Shown piece by piece: positions 10,842 to 19,473 of a DNA stretch of 34,486 nt. Both the position numbers and the translations under genes were made by a program. The stretch spans positions 1-34,486 of the forward strand of contig JAPLQN010000057.1 of assembly GCA_026399645.1 (NCBI GenBank). The letters run 5' to 3'. The notes beneath the pieces were generated by a model. That model saw only the letters and a program-made list of their open reading frames with translations, did no database searches and was not told the DNA's origin. The stretch's first letter is position 1, and every line of letters starts with the position of its first letter. The DNA comes from Candidatus Methylopumilus sp. GTDB taxonomy: Bacteria > Pseudomonadota > Gammaproteobacteria > Burkholderiales > Methylophilaceae.

Positions 10842-11522
10842 CTATTCAGTGATTAAATGCTCAAGAATACTAAGGTCTTCTTGATAAGTTACTTTGAAAT
10901 TTCTAAAATCGCCTTTAATTAATTTTGGCTTCATTCCTAACCGCTCAATTGCTTGAGACTCATCGGTTGGAATGCCATCAAATGAATTTAGTGCGTCAAT
11001 TAATATTTTATACCTATACATTTGAGGTGTTTGTGCTTGCCATAAATGATCTCTTACTGGTGAATCAATAACCCTATCTTCATTGTCAGATTTTTTTATA
11101 GTGTCTGCTATAGGGTATGCAAGCAACCCACCTACTGGGTCATTTTTTAATGTCTCTATTAGGTGGATAACATCTTTTTCTTGGACGCCTGGTCGCGCGG
11201 CATCGTGAACTAAAACCCAATCACTTTCATTCGTGTGAGTTTTTATTGTTTCTAATGTATTAAGAACAGTCTTGGCTCGAGATTCACCGCCACAATAATG
11301 CACACTCACTTTTGATGACAAAGAAAGATTAAGTGCGTTCCAAAGATCATCTTTTGGCTGAAGTGCAATATGAATAGAATCGACGAGGGGGATATTTTCA
11401 AAAACACGAATTACTCTTTCAATGAAAGTTTGTTTATGAATTTTAAGGTACTGTTTGGGCTGGCCCAATCCCATTCTGGAACCTGAGCCTGCTGCCGGAA
11501 TAATGATATGAAATTTCGCCAT
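10842..11522 (-). CDS. ispD: 2-C-methyl-D-erythritol 4-phosphate cytidylyltransferase
   Basis: Transfers CMP to methylerythritol 4-phosphate, two steps before IspF in the MEP pathway. The N-terminal nucleotide-binding loop IIPAAGSGSRMG is followed by PKQYL. Other family blocks are VLVHDAARPG, the substrate-region DHLWQAQTPQ, and PTDESQAIE near the C terminus. I place the start at the ATG at 11522 because homologues begin a few residues before IIPAAG. An ATG at 11537 and a TTG at 11549 are in frame and would add up to nine residues, and none has a clear Shine-Dalgarno. It is translationally linked to ispF through TAGGTATTTATG. The 45-bp gap to amt upstream holds no obvious terminator. Confidence 0.96.
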   Translation of the reverse strand: MAKFHIIIPAAGSGSRMGLGQPKQYLKIHKQTFIERVIRVFENIPLVDSIHIALQPKDDLWNALNLSLSSKVSVHYCGGESRAKTVLNTLETIKTHTNESDWVLVHDAARPGVQEKDVIHLIETLKNDPVGGLLAYPIADTIKKSDNEDRVIDSPVRDHLWQAQTPQMYRYKILIDALNSFDGIPTDESQAIERLGMKPKLIKGDFRNFKVTYQEDLSILEHLITE

Positions 11523-11567
11523 GGGAAATTTTAACATGGCAACAGACAATGCTTTTAAGAGTTAAGA

Positions 11568-12758
11568 TTAATCTTCTGCGTTGGCTGCAGTTTTATGAAT
11601 CGAAATATCAGCGCCATTAAATTCTTCTTCTTGGGTTAATCGAATGCCAAAAAAATACTTAAGGGTGCCGTAAACTACGAATCCTCCGGCAAGTGCTATC
11701 AATACTCCTAATAAAGTTCCTATAAGTTGAGATGCAAAGCTAACGCCTCCCAAGCCACCGAAATAAGTAGATCCAAAAATGCCTGCGGCAATACCGCCCC
11801 ACGCACCACAAAGTCCATGCAATGGCCACACACCCAATACATCATCAATCTTTAAACGATTTTGAGTAAGAGTAAAGGCCCATACAAAAAGAATACCTGC
11901 AAGTAAACCCGTAATTAGGGCGCCTATGGGATGAAAAATGTCTGATCCTGCACACACAGCTACAAGGCCTGCAAGCGGTCCGTTATGGATAAAACCGGGG
12001 TCATTTTTTCCAACGACAAGGGCTGCGATAGTCCCACCTGCTAATGCCATTAGAGAATTAATTGCTACAAGGCCTGAAATACCATTCGCTGTTTGCGCTG
12101 ACATCACGTTAAAACCAAACCACCCTACAGTTAAGATCCAAGCACCTAGAGCTAAAAAGGGAATATTGGATGGCGGGTAAGCATGCAGCCTTCCATCTTT
12201 ACCATATCTACCATGTCTTGCCCCAAGTAATAAAACAGCCACCAAAGCTATCCAACCACCCATCGCATGGACAACTACTGAACCTGCAAAATCGTTGAAT
12301 TTAAACCCAAAATTACCTTCAAGGAAAGATTGGACCCCAAAATGATTATTCCAAGCAATACCTTCAAAAAATGGATATACGAAGCCAACCAAAGCGAAGG
12401 TAGCCGCTAATTGAGAATTGAATTTAGCTCTTTCAGCTATACCCCCCGATATAATTGCAGGAATAGCTGCAGCAAAAGTAAGTAAAAAGAAAAACTTAAC
12501 CAGTTCATAACCGTTTTTAGCAGACAGAGTTTCTGCGGGTGCGAGGAAACTCACGCCATAAGCAATGCCATAGCCTATAAAAAAGTAGGCTAGTGTAGAT
12601 ACTGAAAAATCGACAAGAATTTTAACAAGTGCATTGACTTGGTTTTTATGACGAACAGTGCCCACCTCTAAAAATGCGAAGCCTGCATGCATAGCTAGCA
12701 CCATAACTGCGCCCAATAAAACAAATAAAACATCATTTGCACCAATTAAGTTATCCAT
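11568..12758 (-). CDS. amt: Ammonium transporter, Amt family
   Basis: An inner-membrane trimeric channel for ammonium uptake. The roughly 396-residue protein shows about 11 hydrophobic segments. Family landmarks are AFLEVGTVRHKN, the GGIAERAKF loop, DFAGSVVVHAMGGW holding the first pore histidine, and WPLHGLCGAWGG holding the twin histidine. The start is chosen as the ATG at 12758 because GAGGAA (12767-12772) is 8 nt upstream. The in-frame ATG at 12767 would overlap that ribosome-binding site. No glnK (PII) gene lies beside it, although amt and glnK are commonly paired. A palindrome resembling an NtrC site lies about 115-130 bp upstream (12874-12890), consistent with nitrogen control. Confidence 0.96.
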   Translation of the reverse strand: MDNLIGANDVLFVLLGAVMVLAMHAGFAFLEVGTVRHKNQVNALVKILVDFSVSTLAYFFIGYGIAYGVSFLAPAETLSAKNGYELVKFFFLLTFAAAIPAIISGGIAERAKFNSQLAATFALVGFVYPFFEGIAWNNHFGVQSFLEGNFGFKFNDFAGSVVVHAMGGWIALVAVLLLGARHGRYGKDGRLHAYPPSNIPFLALGAWILTVGWFGFNVMSAQTANGISGLVAINSLMALAGGTIAALVVGKNDPGFIHNGPLAGLVAVCAGSDIFHPIGALITGLLAGILFVWAFTLTQNRLKIDDVLGVWPLHGLCGAWGGIAAGIFGSTYFGGLGGVSFASQLIGTLLGVLIALAGGFVVYGTLKYFFGIRLTQEEEFNGADISIHKTAANAED

Positions 12759-12767
12759 AAAGGGCAT

Positions 12768-12997
12768 TCCTCATCTATTAAGTATTAAATTAGTTTTAAT
12801 TTTATATAAGGATGAATAAAAATCAGAGATTGTGATTTTTTTATTTTAATGTTTGGAAAAAAATCTACTTTTAAGCACTATTTTTGTGCATTTTTATGAA
12901 TTACTTTTTTTATGCACACAAATAAAGCATAAAAATAATCATTAAAGTCTTACTGAAGCACGTTTAAGATATGAAGATCATTTTTTAAATTATATTT
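12768..12997. promoter_or_regulatory. Intergenic control region between divergent amt and DUF3301-hslO
   Basis: The longest gene-free stretch in the window (230 bp), very A+T-rich. It contains a 17-bp palindrome at 12874-12890 and further repeats of TGTGCA (12885-12890) and TGCACA (12913-12918). A 9-bp inverted repeat pairs ATTTTTATG (12890-12898) with CATAAAAAT (12928-12936). A smaller inverted repeat AATCA/TGATT occupies 12821-12837. Several TATA-like boxes are present, but no convincing -35/-10 pair stands out, and no sigma-54 -24/-12 element was found. Confidence 0.5.
12874..12890. promoter_or_regulatory. NtrC-like binding palindrome upstream of amt
   Basis: AGCACTATTTTTGTGCA has the GCAC-N7-GTGC form of NtrC sites. 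It differs from the enterobacterial consensus GCACYANNNTGGTGC at one specified position. Its centre lies about 124 bp upstream of the amt start codon, a usual distance for an enhancer. No sigma-54 promoter was recognised, which weakens the call. Confidence 0.4.
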
Positions 12998-13312
12998 ATG
13001 CTTGAATATATCCTTCTTGTTTTACTAATTCTGACCGTTTGGTTTTGGATTGATACAATCTCAAAACGTGAGCTTGCTATTCAACTTGGAAAAAATTTAT
13101 CTAAGCAATTTGATCTTCAGTTTTTAGATGAGACAGTTGCATGCGAAAAAATTACATTAAAACGAAATGAAAAAGGTCAGGTTGCTATATTAAGATGTTA
13201 CGAATTTATGGTGAGCAGCTCCACAAACGATCGAATCAAATGTAATCTTTTCCTCTTAGGAAAGCATTTACATAACTGGCATATCCCGCCCTACATCAGC
13301 ATGGAAACTTAA
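12998..13312 (+). CDS. DUF3301-type small membrane-anchored protein of unknown function
   Basis: A 104-residue protein with one N-terminal membrane segment (about 2-18, LEYILLVLLILTVWFWI) and a soluble basic domain. The pattern SKRELAIQLGKNL, then FLDETVACEKITLKRN, then RCYEFMVSSSTNDR, fits the uncharacterised DUF3301 family of beta- and gammaproteobacteria. No catalytic residues are evident. It begins at an ATG with no visible Shine-Dalgarno, immediately after an A+T-rich promoter-like stretch. It ends 4 bp before hslO, so the two are probably co-transcribed. A function cannot be assigned; the only hint is its pairing with a redox chaperone. Confidence 0.75.
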   Translation: MLEYILLVLLILTVWFWIDTISKRELAIQLGKNLSKQFDLQFLDETVACEKITLKRNEKGQVAILRCYEFMVSSSTNDRIKCNLFLLGKHLHNWHIPPYISMET

Positions 13313-13316
13313 TTTT

Positions 13317-14204
13317 ATGCATAATTCAGAAGACAAATTACATCGATTTATTTTTGAAAATACAGATATTCGAGGTAATTACGTAAAGCTAAGTCATACA
13401 ATCGAAGAGGCTACGCAACATCAGTCTCTACCTCAAAATCTTCATGCTATATTGGCTGAGCTTATTGTGGCAAGCTCTCTTCTCGCTTCAACACTTAAGC
13501 TTGACGGATCACTCACATTACAAATTCAAACCAATGGACCACTCAAATTATTAATCGCTGAATGCAATGGAAATTTAGGGATGCGGGGTACGGTTAAGTG
13601 GAGTGGGGCTATTGAATCTCTTGCACCAATAGACCTTATCAAAGAAGGCCATTTCATTATTACTTTAATTCAAAAAAATGCAAAAACGCCCTATCAAGGC
13701 ATCGTACCTATGGAAGGAAACTCAATCAGTGAACTTCTTGAGAATTACATGTTAAGGTCAGAGCAGATTCAAACCAAACTCTGGATCCATTCTCAAAATA
13801 ATATTTTTCATGGCCTTCTTATTCAAAAGCTTCCATTTAATTCTTCAGCAGAGGAATTAAATCAAGATGAAATGAAAAATGTTTGGGGAAGAATTGTTGA
13901 GACTGCTAACCAATCGTTTAATTCGCTTCGTCCTGAATTGGAAGTATCTGAAATTCTTCAGAATGTATTTTCTTCAGAAACAATTCGTTTATACGATCCA
14001 ACTCACCTGGGCTTTGCTTGTAGCTGCTCCAAAAAAAGTGTTGAAGATATGCTTCAGCTTATTGGAAAAGAAGAATGTAACTCCATCATTGAAGAGCAAG
14101 CTTCCATAACAATTCACTGCGATTTCTGCAATGCGTGTTATCAATATTCAGAAGATGACGTAGATTTTGTATTTAACGAATCGAGTAACTCAGCTAAGCA
14201 CTAA
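13317..14204 (+). CDS. hslO: Hsp33 redox-regulated chaperone
   Basis: A cytoplasmic holdase switched on by oxidation combined with unfolding stress. The 295-residue length is typical. The N-terminal domain carries the usual blocks (HAILAELIVASSLLASTLK; LLIAECN; GNSISELLENYMLRSEQI). The C-terminal zinc switch is complete: Cys235-Ser-Cys237 and Cys268-Asp-Phe-Cys271, with an extra Cys274. The substrate-loop wording FACSCSKKSVEDML is conventional. It lies 4 bp after the DUF3301-like gene. Its 3' end overlaps the convergent methyltransferase gene by 11 bp. Confidence 0.97.
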   Translation: MHNSEDKLHRFIFENTDIRGNYVKLSHTIEEATQHQSLPQNLHAILAELIVASSLLASTLKLDGSLTLQIQTNGPLKLLIAECNGNLGMRGTVKWSGAIESLAPIDLIKEGHFIITLIQKNAKTPYQGIVPMEGNSISELLENYMLRSEQIQTKLWIHSQNNIFHGLLIQKLPFNSSAEELNQDEMKNVWGRIVETANQSFNSLRPELEVSEILQNVFSSETIRLYDPTHLGFACSCSKKSVEDMLQLIGKEECNSIIEEQASITIHCDFCNACYQYSEDDVDFVFNESSNSAKH

Positions 14205-14970
14205 AATTTTCTTGCCTATATTTTTCATATAAACATATCGATACGGCAGCAGAAACGTTCAACGATTCAATCCCTGCTTCCATAGGGATATGAATGGAAT
14301 GCGAAGTCAAGCCTATAGTTTCTGACTGCAGGCCGCTTCCTTCGTTGCCAAAAATAAAAGCAACAGGCCCTTTTAAGTTTTCCTTAAAAATTGATTTTCC
14401 AGTTAATTCAGTTGCAAAAATTTTTCCCTCGAAAGCTTTTGTAATGTCAGCAAAGACAGCATTCTCAACGCATGGCAAATAAAAATGAGCGCCTTGCCCT
14501 CCTCTTAATACTTTAGGTGACCATAGATCAGCACAATGATCAGACAAATACACAAGATCTACGCCTGAGGCGCTTGCAGATCTTAAAATGCTTCCTAAAT
14601 TACCTGGGTCTTGAATATCTTCCAACAATAAAATACAGTTCTGTTTTTTTGGCGCATCTATATGTGGGATGTTAATAGATGCAAGTATGCCTGTAGGCGA
14701 CATCACAGGTGCTATTTCAGAAAAAAGTCTTGCTGGAAATTCCAATACTTGCGTTTCTTCATTTAAATACCCTGAGATCTTACTTATGTCACTACCCTGA
14801 ATTAAAGCGACAGAATCTGGGGAGCCAAAGCGTTGAGCATAAGACTCAATAAGGTGTATACCATCCAGAATCGTTTGCTGAACTTCATACCGATAACGGG
14901 GTGATTCATTAAGTTTTTTTAAATGTTTGAAATGTTGGTTGCCACGAGATGAAATTAGTTGGCATTTCAT
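14194..14970 (-). CDS. SpoU/TrmH-family RNA 2'-O-methyltransferase (RlmB/TsnR-like)
   Basis: A SAM-dependent methyltransferase expected to modify a ribose 2'-hydroxyl in rRNA or tRNA. The 258-residue product has an N-terminal substrate-binding domain (starts SSRGNQHFKHLKKL). The SPOUT knot has three visible motifs: DIQDPGNLGSILRSA, FIFGNEGSGL, and PMEAGIESLNVSAAVSICLYE, which together form the trefoil knot and SAM site. The precise target nucleotide cannot be told from sequence. The start is the ATG at 14970, one base after the stop of the TraB-like gene (TAATATG). A TTG nine bases earlier is also in frame. It overlaps hslO by 11 bp on the other strand. Confidence 0.92.
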   Translation of the reverse strand: MKCQLISSRGNQHFKHLKKLNESPRYRYEVQQTILDGIHLIESYAQRFGSPDSVALIQGSDISKISGYLNEETQVLEFPARLFSEIAPVMSPTGILASINIPHIDAPKKQNCILLLEDIQDPGNLGSILRSASASGVDLVYLSDHCADLWSPKVLRGGQGAHFYLPCVENAVFADITKAFEGKIFATELTGKSIFKENLKGPVAFIFGNEGSGLQSETIGLTSHSIHIPMEAGIESLNVSAAVSICLYEKYRQENFSA

Positions 14971-14971
14971 A

Positions 14972-15826
14972 TTATTCAAATGCTTTTATAGGTGACATTT
15001 TAAATCCTGAATCTCTTAACTGATTTAACAAGCCATCCTGACCTGCTAAATGGGATGCACCGACTGCAATAAATAATTGTTTGTTTTTTGAAAGCTCTTT
15101 AATTTTTACTGCCATCTTTTGATTTCTCTCACCCATAAGCTGAACTTTAATTTTAGCCCACATAGCTTCTGGCATTAATTTACCTGTTAATCGTTCATCA
15201 GTTTTTCGTATTTGCTCAACATCGCCTGAGACGTATTGTTTCATGAGTAAATTGTAATCAGATAATTTTTCTTTCTCTGTTTTTTTTAACACTGCTCTAA
15301 GTATTATTAATTGTTCATCATTAGATAGAGAATCCATCGTAGCAAAATGCTCTTGAGATGACTCAAGCCCTATGACTTCTTTATCTAAATCCTCTGCCAT
15401 TGCCGTTAAAAGATAGTCTTGATTGAATTCGGTATGGGGCTTGGGTGAATCAAAAATAATAGCCAAGAGCCAAGGCTTCATTCTTATAACATTCTCAAAA
15501 TGCATCACATGAAATTCTGCTAGTTTTTTAATTTGTTTTAGCTCAATCTCATTTAAATCTGTGGCTAGGGAATGATTCTGCATAAAAAGATTTTGGGAGT
15601 GATCGTTAGGCGCAATTTCTACTAAAAGAAGATCTGATGCATTGATAGATTTTTTTACAATAGGTAAGAACTTAATAATTCTATTGTCATCAGTATGGAT
15701 AGTACCGAACAAATAATGCGTCGAGCCATTAGGTGCTTTTAATTTCCAGAACAATCCTCGCTCATTAGCGTTAGCGATTGAGATTATATTTAAGAGTAAA
15801 ATAACTAATATTAAAAAACGTTTCAT
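14972..15826 (-). CDS. TraB/GumN (TIKI-like) family protein with signal peptide
   Basis: A 284-residue exported protein. It has a signal peptide (1-20, cleavage near ANA) and the two family hallmarks GTIHTDD (41-47) and, near the C terminus, GASHLAGQDGLL. A conserved VEIAP-type strand lies at about 69-73. The family includes TraB/GumN proteins and the Tiki metalloproteases, where these His/Glu residues sit in the active site. Bacterial members are mostly uncharacterised, so a periplasmic protease is a hypothesis only. The gene is the first of a two-gene minus-strand operon with the SpoU methyltransferase. It is divergent from aat with a 37-bp gap. Confidence 0.88.
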   Translation of the reverse strand: MKRFLILVILLLNIISIANANERGLFWKLKAPNGSTHYLFGTIHTDDNRIIKFLPIVKKSINASDLLLVEIAPNDHSQNLFMQNHSLATDLNEIELKQIKKLAEFHVMHFENVIRMKPWLLAIIFDSPKPHTEFNQDYLLTAMAEDLDKEVIGLESSQEHFATMDSLSNDEQLIILRAVLKKTEKEKLSDYNLLMKQYVSGDVEQIRKTDERLTGKLMPEAMWAKIKVQLMGERNQKMAVKIKELSKNKQLFIAVGASHLAGQDGLLNQLRDSGFKMSPIKAFE

Positions 15827-15863
15827 ACCTTGAAATTAAATTAAGCATTCCTCACAAGAACAT

Positions 15864-16550
15864 ATGGGTCAAAGGATAAAAACTGATTTTGGTTCCATCG
15901 CTTTTCTTAGTAATCATGACCCCTTTCCGAAGACTGATCAAGCCTTTATTGAGCCGAATGGTCTTATCGCAATATCAGAAACACTTGAAGCTAATAAAAT
16001 TATTGAAGCTTATAAACAAGGTATCTTTCCTTGGTTTAATAAGCACGAACCTATTTTATGGTGGTCACCTGATCCAAGATTAATATTATTTCCTGAAGAC
16101 CTCAAAATATCATCATCATTATCTAAGAAAATTAAGAAAAATAATTATGTATTTTTAGTAGACAATGATTTTTCATCTGTCATTAAATTTTGTAGTGCAA
16201 TAAAAAGAAAAGGCCAGGATGGCACGTGGATTGACGACCGTATTATTAATGCGTACTCCGAATTGCATCGACTGAAGGTTGCCCATTCATTTGAGATCTA
16301 TTTTAATGAAAATCTTGTCGGTGGACTTTATGGAATAGTTTTAGATGGGGTTTTCTTTGGTGAATCGATGTTTCATTATGAAAGAGATGCCTCTAAAATG
16401 GCTTTTGTTCTTGCCATTCAGCATCTAAAAAATATAGGTATTAAGATGGTAGACTGTCAGATGAAAACGAATCATCTTTTAAGTTTCGGCGCTCAAGAGG
16501 TTTCTCGTGACCGATTTATGCAATTACTTAATACTTACATTAAAACATGA
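15864..16550 (+). CDS. aat: Leucyl/phenylalanyl-tRNA--protein transferase
   Basis: Attaches Leu or Phe from charged tRNA to N-terminal Arg or Lys of proteins, creating N-degrons recognised by ClpS-ClpAP. The 228-residue length is normal. Family blocks are AYKQGIFPWF, ILWWSPDPR, GTWIDDRIINAYSELH, GGLYGIVLDGVFFGESMFH and DCQMKTNHLLSFGAQ. The stop overlaps the start of bpt (ATGA, 16547-16550), so the two N-degron enzymes are translationally coupled. No strong Shine-Dalgarno precedes the ATG. Confidence 0.97.
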   Translation: MGQRIKTDFGSIAFLSNHDPFPKTDQAFIEPNGLIAISETLEANKIIEAYKQGIFPWFNKHEPILWWSPDPRLILFPEDLKISSSLSKKIKKNNYVFLVDNDFSSVIKFCSAIKRKGQDGTWIDDRIINAYSELHRLKVAHSFEIYFNENLVGGLYGIVLDGVFFGESMFHYERDASKMAFVLAIQHLKNIGIKMVDCQMKTNHLLSFGAQEVSRDRFMQLLNTYIKT

Positions 16551-17308
16551 GCCTTCCTGACGAATTAACAAGTCATAAGATTCAATTCTATGTCACTACA
16601 AGTTATGCCTGTGGCTACATAGAAGGCCGTGCATCCCAATCATTAGTTGCAACACCTCATCACCTCATAAGCCAAAAACACTTCGATGATCTTATAAAGA
16701 AAGGTTTTCGAAGAAGTGGTAAATTTACATACAAACCTTATTGTGAACTTTGTCAGGCATGCATTCCTATTCGCATTAATGTTAAGAATTTTATGCGCTC
16801 AAAAAACTTCAAGAGAGTTATTAAAAACCACCAGCATCTTCAAGCTTCAGTGCTTCCACTTTCCTTTCATGAAGATCATTTCAAGCTTTATTTGGAATAT
16901 CAAAAAAATAGACATGAAAAAGTAAGCGCAAAAGATGATGACGTTAATCAGTACAGTGAATTTTTATTACAAAGTAATATTGATAGTCGATTAATTCAAT
17001 TTCAAGATCAAGGCGAATTAAAAATTGTAAGTTTTGTCGATATAGTTAAAGACGGCATCTCTGCGGTTTATACATTTTTTGATACGACCGACAAATCTGT
17101 CAGTTACGGAACATATTCAATACTGTGGCTCATTAATTGGTGTATTGAAAAAAATCTAGATTATGTTTATTTGGGCTACTGGATTCAAGAGAGCAAAAAG
17201 ATGAATTATAAAACGCACTTTAAGCCTTTTGAGCTTTTCATAAATAACGAATGGCGATCATTTAATAGTGAACATGATACAATTCAATTGTTAAACAATA
17301 TCAAATAA
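16547..17308 (+). CDS. bpt: Aspartate/glutamate leucyltransferase (Bpt, bacterial ATE homologue)
   Basis: Adds Leu to N-terminal Asp or Glu, complementing Aat. The 253-residue protein has the N-terminal cysteine block YACGYIEGRASQSLVATP and the motif GFRRSGKFTYKPYCELCQACIPIRI, whose cysteines match the ATE N-domain. The C-terminal GNAT-like half contains SAVYTFFD, SYGTYSILWLI and LGYWIQESKKMNYK, all typical of ATE C-domains. Overlap with aat indicates an N-degron operon. No clpS or clpA gene is in this window, so the recognition side must be encoded elsewhere or be absent. Confidence 0.95.
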   Translation: MSLPDELTSHKIQFYVTTSYACGYIEGRASQSLVATPHHLISQKHFDDLIKKGFRRSGKFTYKPYCELCQACIPIRINVKNFMRSKNFKRVIKNHQHLQASVLPLSFHEDHFKLYLEYQKNRHEKVSAKDDDVNQYSEFLLQSNIDSRLIQFQDQGELKIVSFVDIVKDGISAVYTFFDTTDKSVSYGTYSILWLINWCIEKNLDYVYLGYWIQESKKMNYKTHFKPFELFINNEWRSFNSEHDTIQLLNNIK

Positions 17309-17322
17309 ATCAACTATATACA

Positions 17323-18177
17323 GTGAATAAAATTCTTATTTTTGGTGTAGGCCTTATTGGCGGATCTATTGCACTCTCAGCAAAAAAATCAGGTATCGCT
17401 TCTGATATTGTAGGCGTCGGAAGAAACCAAGATAACCTTAATGATGCTATTAAACTTAAACTTATTGATCGCACGAGCCAAGAATTAAATAAAGATATTG
17501 CAGAAGCTCATATTATTATTATCGCAACACCTGTTGCTCAATTTTCCTCAATACTAAAAAAGATTCAGCCACATTTATCCTCACATACAATCATCACCGA
17601 TGTTGGAAGCACCAAAACAAGTGTAATTGAATCGGCAAAAGAAATTTTAGGAAAGCAATACTCACAATTTATTGGCGGTCACCCTATTGCTGGATCCGAA
17701 AAACATGGTGCAACTGCAGCGCATATTGATTTATTTAAAGGCAAAAATGTCATTTTAACGCCGGATCAAGACACATCTCCTAAGGCAAAAGAGTTGGTTG
17801 AAGCGCTTTGGAAAAATGCAGGCGCTATAGTTTCAAATATGTCTCATACCGATCATGACAAAATATTTTCAACGATTAGTCATCTGCCTCATCTTTTAGC
17901 TTTTGCACTTGTGGATATGATTACCCAAAGAACAAATTCAAATGAACTTTTAAAATTTGCCGCAAGTGGATTTAAAGATTTTACAAGAATTGCTGCGAGC
18001 TCTCCTGAAATGTGGAAAGACATAACCCTCGCAAATAAAGAATTTATCCTTGAAGATATTAAGCACTTTGAAAATCAAATTAAATTACTTAAAGAGGCTA
18101 TTGAGCAAGAAGATGCAAAAAAGATTTTAACGTTATTTGAAAACGCAAGTAAAACTCGAAGTGAATGGTCTCGATAA
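17323..18177 (+). CDS. tyrA: Prephenate dehydrogenase
   Basis: Converts prephenate to 4-hydroxyphenylpyruvate in tyrosine synthesis. The 284-residue protein has an N-terminal NAD(P) fold (GVGLIGGSIALSA), then ITDVGSTKTSVI and the substrate-site IGGHPIAGSEKHG with the conserved catalytic-type histidine. The C-terminal helical domain is present, with ISHLPHLLAFAL and FKDFTRIAASSPEMW. There is no fused chorismate mutase or ACT domain, as usual for betaproteobacterial TyrA. The start is a GTG at 17323, forced by the closeness of the Rossmann strand. It has no visible Shine-Dalgarno. It is followed by aroA after 9 bp. Confidence 0.96.
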   Translation: MNKILIFGVGLIGGSIALSAKKSGIASDIVGVGRNQDNLNDAIKLKLIDRTSQELNKDIAEAHIIIIATPVAQFSSILKKIQPHLSSHTIITDVGSTKTSVIESAKEILGKQYSQFIGGHPIAGSEKHGATAAHIDLFKGKNVILTPDQDTSPKAKELVEALWKNAGAIVSNMSHTDHDKIFSTISHLPHLLAFALVDMITQRTNSNELLKFAASGFKDFTRIAASSPEMWKDITLANKEFILEDIKHFENQIKLLKEAIEQEDAKKILTLFENASKTRSEWSR

Positions 18178-18186
18178 TTTAAGCTC

Positions 18187-19473
18187 ATGGCAAATCAAAA
18201 GAAATTAAAAGCTGTTCAATCTGTTTCTGGCCAAGTCACCCTCCCTGGATCTAAAAGTATCACCAATCGTATTCTTCTTTTGTCTGCAATGGCAGATGGC
18301 ATCACCACTATTATCCATCCACTTGTATCTGATGACACGCGTCATATGATTGAAGCATTAATAAAACTTCAAGTTGATCTAATGCAAAAGGATAACGGTG
18401 ACATTATTATTCATGGCACACGGGGTAGTTTTAAAAATAAATCAGCTGAAATTTTTCTAGGTAATGCGGGTACTGCATTTAGACCTTTAACTGCAGCTTT
18501 GTCTTTTTCTAAAGGCCAATACACAGTAAGCGGTGTACCTCGAATGCATGAGCGCCCCATTAAAGATCTTGTAGACGCACTCTTGCAATTAAATGCAGAT
18601 ATAAAATATCTCAATCAAGATGGCTATCCTCCATTAAATATATCCCCATCTGAAATTGTTATTCAAGGTCATATAAAAATTAGGGGTGATATTTCAAGTC
18701 AATTCTTAACAGCTCTTCTAATGGCAATTCCACTTACGAAAAAAGAAGTAGTTATTGAAATCGTGGGTGATTTAATTTCAAAACCTTATATTGATATTAC
18801 GCTTAATCTAATGGCGCGATTTGGTATACATGTTAAAAAAACAGGCTGGGAACATTTTGTTATTCCGGGTTCAAGCATGTATGTGAGTCCAGGTGAAATA
18901 TTTGTTGAAGGTGATGCATCATCAGCCTCTTATTTTTTAGCTGCGGGTGCGCTTGCAGGTAATATCGAAGTGAAAGGTATTGGAAAAAATAGCATTCAAG
19001 GTGATGTGAAATTTGCTGAAGCTTTAGTCCTTATGGGCGCTGATATTAGTATCCTTGAAGCATCAATTCGAGTTTCAAAAGTCGAAACTCTTCAAGCAAT
19101 CAATCTTGATTGTAATCACATTCCAGATGCGGCGATGACACTTGCAGTATTGGCCTTATTTGCAAAAGGCACTTCCAAACTTTTTAATATTGGAAGCTGG
19201 CGCGTTAAAGAAACTGATCGTATTAAAGCTATGGCAACTGAACTTAGAAAATTAGGTGCGGCTGTGATTGAAGGTGAAGATTTTATTGAAATCACACCCC
19301 CTCTTAAGATTAAAGAGCATGTTGAGATTGATACTTATGACGACCATCGAATGGCGATGTGTTTTTCACTGGTAAGCCTAAAAAATATCCCAATCACAAT
19401 TAATGACCCAGCGTGTGTTAACAAAACATTTCCAGCTTACTTTGAAGTTTTAGAAAGCATAGTGAAGACATAA
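18187..19473 (+). CDS. aroA: 3-phosphoshikimate 1-carboxyvinyltransferase (EPSP synthase)
   Basis: Sixth step of the shikimate pathway, joining shikimate 3-phosphate and PEP. The 428-residue length is standard. Motifs in order are [20 protein letters not shown] near the N terminus, [14 protein letters not shown] (PEP site), [59 protein letters not shown] and [12 protein letters not shown]. The GNAGTAxRP loop is the form seen in glyphosate-sensitive class I enzymes. The stop codon is followed directly by the cmk ATG (TAAATG). The order tyrA-aroA-cmk-rpsA-ihfB is a well-known proteobacterial cluster. Confidence 0.98.
   Translation: MANQKKLKAVQSVSGQVTLPGSKSITNRILLLSAMADGITTIIHPLVSDDTRHMIEALIKLQVDLMQKDNGDIIIHGTRGSFKNKSAEIFLGNAGTAFRPLTAALSFSKGQYTVSGVPRMHERPIKDLVDALLQLNADIKYLNQDGYPPLNISPSEIVIQGHIKIRGDISSQFLTALLMAIPLTKKEVVIEIVGDLISKPYIDITLNLMARFGIHVKKTGWEHFVIPGSSMYVSPGEIFVEGDASSASYFLAAGALAGNIEVKGIGKNSIQGDVKFAEALVLMGADISILEASIRVSKVETLQAINLDCNHIPDAAMTLAVLALFAKGTSKLFNIGSWRVKETDRIKAMATELRKLGAAVIEGEDFIEITPPLKIKEHVEIDTYDDHRMAMCFSLVSLKNIPITINDPACVNKTFPAYFEVLESIVKT

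Noticed and set aside
12759-12767. Upstream ATG at 12767 as the amt start
   Set aside because: It directly abuts and overlaps the GAGGAA ribosome-binding site. The ATG at 12758 is at the proper distance.
12768-12870. Sigma-54 promoter for amt
   Set aside because: I looked on the minus strand for TGGC-N8-TTGC-like elements downstream of the NtrC-like palindrome and found none convincing.
12875-12936. Hairpins upstream of amt as a bidirectional terminator
   Set aside because: They lie between the 5' ends of divergent genes, where no transcript should end, so a regulatory role is more likely.
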